Under the pieces are notes generated by a model. That model worked only from the letters and a program-made list of their open reading frames with translations. It ran no database searches and had not been told where the DNA came from. The translations under genes were made by a program, and so were the position numbers. Positions 53,232 to 58,777 of a DNA stretch of 58,777 nt are shown here, piece after piece. Position 1 is the first letter of the stretch; each line of letters starts with the position of its first letter. Source of the stretch: Bacteroidales bacterium. Lineage in GTDB: Bacteria; Bacteroidota; Bacteroidia; Bacteroidales; ML635J-15. The stretch covers positions 1 to 58,777 of the forward strand of contig JAFZWY010000023.1 in NCBI GenBank assembly GCA_017617125.1, given 5' to 3'.

Positions 53232-55550
53232 CTATCTTATCTCAATCTTCCTACTTGCCGTTCCGGACTTACCCTTAACCACGACAATATAAGTCCCAGC
53301 CGAAAGATGTTTCAAGTTCAGTTCTGCTTCGGTACCTTTGACACGTCGGTGCATAAGTACTTTGCCGTTCATATCCACCACCTGGACATCACCGTTAAAT
53401 GCCGCACCGAACGACACCCAAACCTGCCCTTCCGACGGATTTGGATATACTGAAAACGAATCAGCAGTCAGGCGCGAAACACCACTGTAACCGTTGCGTA
53501 TTGCAAGCGCATATTCGCCATCGGCGAAATTATCGACTGTAAAACGCTGCATCGCCTTGCTATACTGGGCAGGAATTACACGCCAGTTTTCCGACCTGTC
53601 GCGACGATAGACCAATGATAAAGAATCGCGGTCAGAACTTTGAATATATGGCAATTCCCATCCCGCCGTAGTAGAGTTGCCCGTACAATTGAACTTAAAT
53701 TTCATGCTAGCAGTAAAATTATTAGGTCTGATGCTTTCCACCAACCAATATCGGCTCGGGACAATCTGCAAGCCCTGTATCGGCTCAAGGAAATCGTCGG
53801 GAGCAACATAGTTGCAGGTAGTGCGCACCATCGCCTCGCCTGCTATATCCGAAACCACCATCGAGCAATCCGTTTTCAGGAAATTTATGGTCACGGTAGT
53901 ATCAACAATTACTGCATCGTCGACTGTTGCATCGGCTGTACGCTCGTAAAGGTCGCACATCACAAGTGCCGGCTCGAACGGCAAGGTGAATGTCTGACTG
54001 CCAGTTTCGCCCGAGAATTCCAAGACTCGCGTTTCTACCGAGAAATCAGGCTTCATGAATGCAATCTCTATCCTATTGTCATTGGTAAGCATTTCGCGCT
54101 CAAGCATTTTCTGTTTGACGTATACTGTCACATCGTAGTTGCCACCATTAGCGACAATGTCTGTCGAATCGATTGAGAAATGCGGGAATCCCTTTGTGAA
54201 CACCCACGACTCAAAGAATGGCGTCATGTCGATGCCAGTATGCTGCGTAAGGAAATCGCGGAACTGGTAAGATGTCGCATTCCTGTACGAATATTCATTC
54301 AGATAAGCCCTTACAGCCTCGAAGAAAACCTCATCGTCCAGATAGTTGCGCAAAGTATGAACCACAGAAGCACCCTTGTCGTACACCGTCGACGAGTAAG
54401 TATTATCGACAGGGAATGGAGTTAGCGGATGATAACCGTCTTTTAGATATGTCTGAGTAAGCACATTGGAATGTGCATTGTGGCGATATTCCCTGGCCGC
54501 ATCGTGTCCGCACACAAATTCCTTCCATATAGTTTCGCAGTAAGTTGCCCAGCCCTCGTTGAGCCACATGTCCTCGGCACTGGCGCATGTTACAAGGTCG
54601 CCAAACCAGTGATGTGAAAGCTCGTGGTAGTACAATGTTTCGTAAACGCCAGGACCTTGTGTAACAAAGGATCGGCCAATCGAAATATTTCCGACATGCT
54701 CCATTGCCCCGCTCGAGAAGTTAACCAGCACATAGCCAATACGTTGCCACGGATATTCGCCGAAAAGGTTTTCGTAAACGCGCAAGGTTGTGTCGAGGCG
54801 ATAAAACGAACTTGCTATCTTTGCACTGTCGTTTGGATAACCATAGATATCGACTGGGATATCGCGCGAAACGCCATGATATACACTGTGATGGTGATAA
54901 TACGCTCCGACAGCCACCGACTGCAAATAAGTAGGAATTTCTTGCGTAAGTTCCCAGCGGTAAGTGGTTTTGCCTGTTTCGTTATCAACTTGCGTATCGA
55001 CAAGCTCTCCGCTCGAAATGGCAGTATTTTCAGACTGTGTGGTTATTATTGTCGTGTACTTTGCCTTGTCGGTAAAATTGTCGTTGCAAGGGAACCACAC
55101 GCGGCCGTAGTTGTGAGGTACGTCATCGAAGCCACAGCCCATATTGAAAGCATAGTTGCCCGAGAAGTAGAATCCACCCCACCCCGACGGGTCAGTCTGC
55201 GGCGCTCCATGGTAATACACATCGAGGTCGAAAGGTTGGTTGGCTACCGGTGCCGATGCGAAGTTTATAGTTATTATGGAATCGTTGTGCGAAAACGAAG
55301 CCACCTCGTAATCGTTGCTGCCAATAGAATCAACGGTTAGATGCAACAAGTACAAGTATATCGTCGAGACATTTTCCTCTGTGGTACTGAGGTTCAAGAC
55401 TGTATTTCCCGAAATTGTCCTTCCCGAGAAATCGCTTATATCGAGATTGATGGTATAATGCCTAACATCGATAAGTCCTTCATAATCGTGCTGAGCAAAA
55501 ACAGATAATGAAAGTAAAACTGCGAGTATAATTAAAAACAGTCTATTCAT
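53232..55550 (-). CDS. M1 family metallopeptidase with type IX secretion sorting domain
   Basis: The product has 772 residues. A signal peptide (residues 1-19, ending SVFAQ) is followed by the N-terminal beta domain and the thermolysin-like domain with HELSHHW near residue 309 and the third zinc ligand Glu in LNEGWATY. The substrate-binding motif reads GAMEH instead of GAMEN. A middle beta domain follows. The last 80 residues form a T9SS type A sorting domain: SFSVYPNPSEGQVWVSF, then VVDMNGKVL and LSAGTYIVVV. It is an aminopeptidase exported through the outer membrane. It also implies the cell has a complete type IX system elsewhere in the genome. Confidence 0.95.
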   Translation of the reverse strand: MNRLFLIILAVLLSLSVFAQHDYEGLIDVRHYTINLDISDFSGRTISGNTVLNLSTTEENVSTIYLYLLHLTVDSIGSNDYEVASFSHNDSIITINFASAPVANQPFDLDVYYHGAPQTDPSGWGGFYFSGNYAFNMGCGFDDVPHNYGRVWFPCNDNFTDKAKYTTIITTQSENTAISSGELVDTQVDNETGKTTYRWELTQEIPTYLQSVAVGAYYHHHSVYHGVSRDIPVDIYGYPNDSAKIASSFYRLDTTLRVYENLFGEYPWQRIGYVLVNFSSGAMEHVGNISIGRSFVTQGPGVYETLYYHELSHHWFGDLVTCASAEDMWLNEGWATYCETIWKEFVCGHDAAREYRHNAHSNVLTQTYLKDGYHPLTPFPVDNTYSSTVYDKGASVVHTLRNYLDDEVFFEAVRAYLNEYSYRNATSYQFRDFLTQHTGIDMTPFFESWVFTKGFPHFSIDSTDIVANGGNYDVTVYVKQKMLEREMLTNDNRIEIAFMKPDFSVETRVLEFSGETGSQTFTLPFEPALVMCDLYERTADATVDDAVIVDTTVTINFLKTDCSMVVSDIAGEAMVRTTCNYVAPDDFLEPIQGLQIVPSRYWLVESIRPNNFTASMKFKFNCTGNSTTAGWELPYIQSSDRDSLSLVYRRDRSENWRVIPAQYSKAMQRFTVDNFADGEYALAIRNGYSGVSRLTADSFSVYPNPSEGQVWVSFGAAFNGDVQVVDMNGKVLMHRRVKGTEAELNLKHLSAGTYIVVVKGKSGTASRKIEIR

Positions 55551-55579
55551 TTTGATTTATAAATTACAATTTATACAAA

Positions 55580-55888
55580 TTATTCTACAATTGTTTTAGA
55601 CGGACGAATCCGATCAACAATTACCATTTCGCTTTCAATATGGAAAATATATACCCAACGACGATTATGACTAACCATACGTCGCGCTTTAGGATGATAT
55701 TGCCGTATACTTGACATTGTACTTATACCATATAAATCAGCAAGAATTTCCAGCGAGCGCACCTCAGCAATCATATTGTCAAGATACTTACGTGCACCTT
55801 CAACACTCATGACCGTGAGCAAGAAATCAGACAGGCTCTCTATATCTGACCTTGCAGAATAAGAAATCTTAACCTTGTAGTTTCTCAT
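55580..55888 (-). CDS. RelE/ParE-family toxin
   Basis: The product has 102 residues from ATG 55888 (MRNYKVKISYSARSDIESL). The family pattern is clear: a basic start strand, two helices (LSDFLLTVMSVEGARKYLDNMI) and the C-terminal strands with HNRRWVYIFHIESEMVIVDRI. ParE types poison gyrase and RelE types cut mRNA on the ribosome; sequence does not settle which. The start codon lies 20 bases inside the upstream antitoxin gene, so they are translationally coupled. Confidence 0.87.
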   Translation of the reverse strand: MRNYKVKISYSARSDIESLSDFLLTVMSVEGARKYLDNMIAEVRSLEILADLYGISTMSSIRQYHPKARRMVSHNRRWVYIFHIESEMVIVDRIRPSKTIVE

Positions 55889-56057
55889 ATTTTTCAAGGT
55901 AACGCTGCCATACCATATCAAAATATTCTTCCACAGACAACAATTCGTTCTCTGGCGTCTTTGATACCTCACATCTCTGCTTAGCTACATCCCGATTTTT
56001 TCTATCAGTATTAGCTGCCGATGTTTCAGCATTCCTTGTATATGAAACAGTCTTCAT
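55869..56057 (-). CDS. Small antitoxin partner
   Basis: The product has 62 residues. There is no recognisable DNA-binding fold at the N-terminus, which is polar and rich in Asn, Arg and Lys. The C-terminal half, ELLSVEEYFDMVWQRYLEKYEKL, is an acidic-aromatic helix of the sort that wraps a ParE/RelE toxin. It precedes and overlaps the toxin gene. The family is not one I can name; the role follows from position and shape. Confidence 0.7.
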   Translation of the reverse strand: MKTVSYTRNAETSAANTDRKNRDVAKQRCEVSKTPENELLSVEEYFDMVWQRYLEKYEKLQG

Positions 56058-56076
56058 GTTTACGATATATTTTTCA

Positions 56077-56106
56077 CAAATATACTACAATTTGTCAATC
56101 GAGCAA
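56077..56106 (-). promoter_or_regulatory. Promoter of the toxin-antitoxin operon
   Basis: On the minus strand: TTG at 56106-56104, exactly 19 bases, TATATTTG at 56084-56077. The leader is about 13 bases. Confidence 0.75.
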
Positions 56107-56142
56107 AAAGTATTTTGTCCTCTACATACACGACTAATCTCC

Positions 56143-56193
56143 GTACCCTTCGATACTTCGGCAAGCTCAGTACGGCGCAGGCTCAGAGTACGG
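56143..56193. repeat. GC-rich intergenic repeat remnant
   Basis: It contains CCTTCGATACTTCGGCAAGCTCAG, split by variation, and two GCTCAG(AG)TACGG-like words. Similar CTTCGA...CTCAG text recurs at 58501-58583. It lies downstream of nothing conserved, between the antitoxin promoter and the end of the DPP11 gene. Confidence 0.5.
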
Positions 56194-56209
56194 TTAATAT
56201 TCGTAGCAT

Positions 56210-58357
56210 CTACTTTCTAATCTCCATTTCGTCAATTAAATGCGTTGCGCCAGCAAACTTGTCAATAAGGAACAAGGCGTAACGTATGTCGAGCGAAATG
56301 TTGCGGCACATCTCGGGGTCGTACATAATGTCGCTCATGGTGCCTTCCCAGTTGCGGTCGAAGTTAACGCCGATGAGTTCGCCATTGCCATTGATGACTG
56401 GGCTTCCAGAATTTCCGCCAGTAGTATGGTTGGTTGCCGTGAAAGCCACATGCAGCTTGCCGTCCTTGTCGGCATAGCGACCATAATCCTTTTTCTCGTA
56501 CAATTCCTTCAGACGAGCAGGAACCTTGTAGTCGTAGATGTCGGGATTATCCTTCTCGATGATGCCGTCGAGAGTGGTATATGGCAGATAATCGATTCCA
56601 TCGGCGGGCTTATACGGAGAAACCTGTCCGTAAGTAACGCGCAACGTGAAGTTTGCATCGGGGAAGAAACGCTTCTGCGGTTCGTATTCCATCTGCGCCT
56701 TCATGTAGATGCGGTCGAGCTTATTTATGCGGGCATCGCAATCGATAAGAGCCATACGAATTTCGTTCTTATATTTGTCCATGACTTCCTTTGCGATGCA
56801 ATATATCGGGTCGGAAGCCAATACCTTTGCCGACTTCGACGAAAGTCCGTTTACAAAATTGTCGAACTTCGTCTGATTTGCAAACACCGACTTCGAGAAG
56901 CAGTATTCGGCAAAAGCCATGTATTTGTCGGAAGCAGACTTTGCATACTTGTCGATATTTGAATATGCTGACGGCCAATAATTTTCTGGCATATTTTCCA
57001 CAAAGATGCGTGTCATTTCGGCAAAAAGACGAATTTCTACCTGCTCGTCGTAATCCTTGTAGTTGCCCTTCGACTTCGACAAAGCCATTTCTTTCAAACT
57101 CTGCAAGTTTTCTGAAGATGCATCCTTGCACGATTCGAGCATACGCATCTGATTGGCAAACGAAACGGCATAGCTACCAAGACCTGCTTCCGAAATGTAG
57201 ATGTAAGCCATATTCAAAGGCTTCATCTCGGCATAAACTTTTGCATAATCGTTGAGCAAATCCTTGTATTCTGGCTTGTCGTTTGCCCATTTCTGGAAAC
57301 CTTCCTCGAAGTTGCGCTTAACGTTTACGGCATCAAGGCGTTTGAGCCCTTTTATTTCGCCCTGCCATTTCTTCCAGCCGTTGGCAATGCTTGCAGCCTT
57401 GTTGGAATACTGTATACGTGTGAGTTTCGACTTTTCCATGCCTGCCTTAATCACTTCGAGCTTCTTGTCGCGAATGGCAATGCGGGTCGGGTCGGAATCG
57501 TACATTACCTGCTCGACAGCCACAGCTGGCAAGTATTCCTGAGTTGTGCCAGGGTAACCGAAAACCATTGTGAAGTCGCCTTCCTGAACGCCCTTGAGCG
57601 AAATCGGGAAGAATTTCTTGGGCGTGTAAGGAATATTGTCGTCGGAATACTTTGCAGGCTTGCCGTCCTTGCCACAATATACGCGAAAGAGCGAGAAATC
57701 GCCAGTGTGACGAGGCCACATCCAGTTGTCGGTATCGCCACCGAACTTGCCTATTGCTGATGGCGGAGCACCAACGAGGCGCACATCCTCAAAGATTTCG
57801 TTCTTGAACAGGAAATACTGGTTTCCATTATAGAATGATTCGATTCGCGCCTGATAGTGAGTGTCTTTTACGGACTCTTCCTTTATCTTGGCGATGTTTG
57901 CCAAAATTTTCGTTGCCCGTTCTCCGTCCGTCATATCAGAAGTTACGCCTTCGAGAACCTTGTCGGTAACGTCCTCCATGCTGACGAGGAAAGTCACAGT
58001 AAGGCCAGGACTTGCAAGTTCTTCCTTGCGGCTCATAGCCCAGAAGCCGTCGGTAAGGTAGTCGTGCTCCACAGAGCTGTGGCGCTGAATTGTTCCGTAA
58101 CCGCAGTGATGGTTGGTGATGAGAAGGCCTTCGTTCGAAATCATCTCACCGGTGCAACCGCCGCCGAAAATTACGATGGCATCCTTCATCGATGCGTGGT
58201 TGATGCTATATATGTCGTCGGCAGTGAGCTTGAAGCCCTTTTTCTGCATGTCGGCGATATTGTATTTTTCGAGCAAAAGGGGAAGCCACATCCCTTCGTC
58301 GGCAAAAAGGCTGCACGATAACAGCGCGAAAATCAAGATGGAAAATATCTTTTTCAT
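56210..58357 (-). CDS. dpp11: Dipeptidyl-peptidase 11 (S46 family)
   Basis: The product has 715 residues. ATG 58357 (MKKIFSILIF) gives a signal peptide; the longer frame upstream runs into repeats and is not protein-like. The chymotrypsin-type triad is His in TNHHCGYG (about residue 84), Asp in RHTGDFSLF (about 225) and Ser in GGNSGSPV (about 650). The residue 18 after this Ser is Arg (NFDRNWEG), equal to Arg673 of the Porphyromonas enzyme, which sets preference for Asp or Glu at P1; DPP7 has Gly there. So it should release acidic dipeptides in the periplasm. Its own promoter is at 58376-58405. Confidence 0.9.
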   Translation of the reverse strand: MKKIFSILIFALLSCSLFADEGMWLPLLLEKYNIADMQKKGFKLTADDIYSINHASMKDAIVIFGGGCTGEMISNEGLLITNHHCGYGTIQRHSSVEHDYLTDGFWAMSRKEELASPGLTVTFLVSMEDVTDKVLEGVTSDMTDGERATKILANIAKIKEESVKDTHYQARIESFYNGNQYFLFKNEIFEDVRLVGAPPSAIGKFGGDTDNWMWPRHTGDFSLFRVYCGKDGKPAKYSDDNIPYTPKKFFPISLKGVQEGDFTMVFGYPGTTQEYLPAVAVEQVMYDSDPTRIAIRDKKLEVIKAGMEKSKLTRIQYSNKAASIANGWKKWQGEIKGLKRLDAVNVKRNFEEGFQKWANDKPEYKDLLNDYAKVYAEMKPLNMAYIYISEAGLGSYAVSFANQMRMLESCKDASSENLQSLKEMALSKSKGNYKDYDEQVEIRLFAEMTRIFVENMPENYWPSAYSNIDKYAKSASDKYMAFAEYCFSKSVFANQTKFDNFVNGLSSKSAKVLASDPIYCIAKEVMDKYKNEIRMALIDCDARINKLDRIYMKAQMEYEPQKRFFPDANFTLRVTYGQVSPYKPADGIDYLPYTTLDGIIEKDNPDIYDYKVPARLKELYEKKDYGRYADKDGKLHVAFTATNHTTGGNSGSPVINGNGELIGVNFDRNWEGTMSDIMYDPEMCRNISLDIRYALFLIDKFAGATHLIDEMEIRK

Positions 58358-58375
58358 ATCATTATAATTTGACGA

Positions 58376-58405
58376 CAAATATAAGGAATTATGGACAATG
58401 GGCAA
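58376..58405 (-). promoter_or_regulatory. Promoter of dpp11
   Basis: On the minus strand: TTG at 58405-58403, exactly 19 bases, TATATTTG at 58383-58376. The leader is about 12 bases. Confidence 0.75.
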
Positions 58406-58777
58406 TGGATAATTCATCGCAAGGCTCGGAACGAATGACAACAATTTGTCCGAGATTGCCATGGCTGTCGTAAAAAAAGGAAACGACAACATAAACAATA
58501 CTTCGACCCTTCGACTACGCTCACTTCGACCCTTCGATTTCACTCAGTGCGACGGCTCAGTGCGCCGCAGGGAGCGAAGCTCAGCACTCCGCATAGGGCA
58601 ACATGGGTTTTTCGCAAGCTCAAAACGAAATGTTTTACCACGAACCTTTAGCTCGGCGTAGCCAATAACACGAATGTACACGAATATTTAGATCGGCAAA
58701 GCCAATAATGGTTGCGAGGCTCCAAACGGGCGCGGAACCGCGACCTATTAAACATATACGAAGCAGAGCGTAGTATA
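58406..58777. other. Repeat-rich region without a credible gene
   Basis: A 71-codon open frame here is made of repeats and is not accepted. 58501-58583 holds CTTCGACCCTTCGA-type words and CTCAGTGCG copies. 58647-58668 and 58687-58708 are 22-base copies of TTTAGnTCGGCnnAGCCAATAA, 40 bases apart. The window ends before the next gene. Confidence 0.6.

Noticed and set aside
58446..58661. A 71-codon open frame near the window end
   Set aside because: It is built from the CTTCGA/CTCAG repeats, with no protein-like pattern.

Overview
The window comes from a fermentative member of the Bacteroidota, most likely an uncultured Bacteroidales. The evidence is: the -33 TTG / N18-20 / -7 TAnnTTTG promoter type (several matches with exactly 19 bases between the boxes); almost no Shine-Dalgarno sequences; families largely restricted to this phylum (DUF4293, DUF4837, DUF5723, DUF3352 lipoproteins); a C-terminal type IX secretion sorting domain; and a dipeptidyl-peptidase 11. 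The first gene is cut by the window edge.

Layout. 1-4158: methylmalonyl-CoA epimerase followed by the four subunits of a sodium-pumping methylmalonyl-CoA decarboxylase. 4225-5942 (minus): a compact candidate graspetide (ATP-grasp RiPP) operon made of a TerB-like protein, an 82-residue precursor and an ATP-grasp ligase. 6166-6882: sugar nucleotidyltransferase. 6884-9421 (minus): a TPR histidine kinase and NarL-type regulator, divergent from a beta-helix lipoprotein, with a palindrome between them. 11064-14857 (minus): lytic transglycosylase and beta-mannosidase. 15031-22927: an envelope cluster (DUF3352 lipoprotein, second lipoprotein, DUF5723 barrel, O-antigen ligase-like protein) ending in guanine deaminase. 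23039-25850: patatin/outer-membrane barrel protein and QueD. 25857-30040: DUF4293, tRNA-Pro(UGG), a sugar epimerase and an RND/MMPL transporter. 30346-38251: translation and RNA genes leuS, rpsO, pnp and tyrS. 38340-39660: a DUF4143 ATPase behind three regularly spaced operators. 39750-46738: S9 peptidase, DUF4837 lipoprotein, a Nat-type ABC exporter, a receiver protein and era. 46903-47910 (minus): radC and rpsT. 48275-52314: both methylmalonyl-CoA mutase subunits. 52474-58357: a four-helix/zinc-ribbon protein, a T9SS-exported M1 peptidase, a toxin-antitoxin pair and DPP11.

Metabolism. MutAB (succinyl-CoA to (R)-methylmalonyl-CoA), Mce (R to S) and the decarboxylase ((S)-methylmalonyl-CoA to propionyl-CoA and CO2, driving Na+ export) form the core of succinate-to-propionate fermentation. 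DPP11, the M1 peptidase and the S9 peptidase point to peptide use.

Most notable: (1) the graspetide locus; (2) a leucyl-tRNA synthetase carrying an extra domain of about 110 residues with the topology and D...ExK residues of a PD-(D/E)XK nuclease; (3) three TGTnnTTTnnAAAnnACA palindromes spaced exactly 33 bp apart over the promoter of the DUF4143 ATPase. No CRISPR array, insertion sequence, prophage or rRNA was seen.
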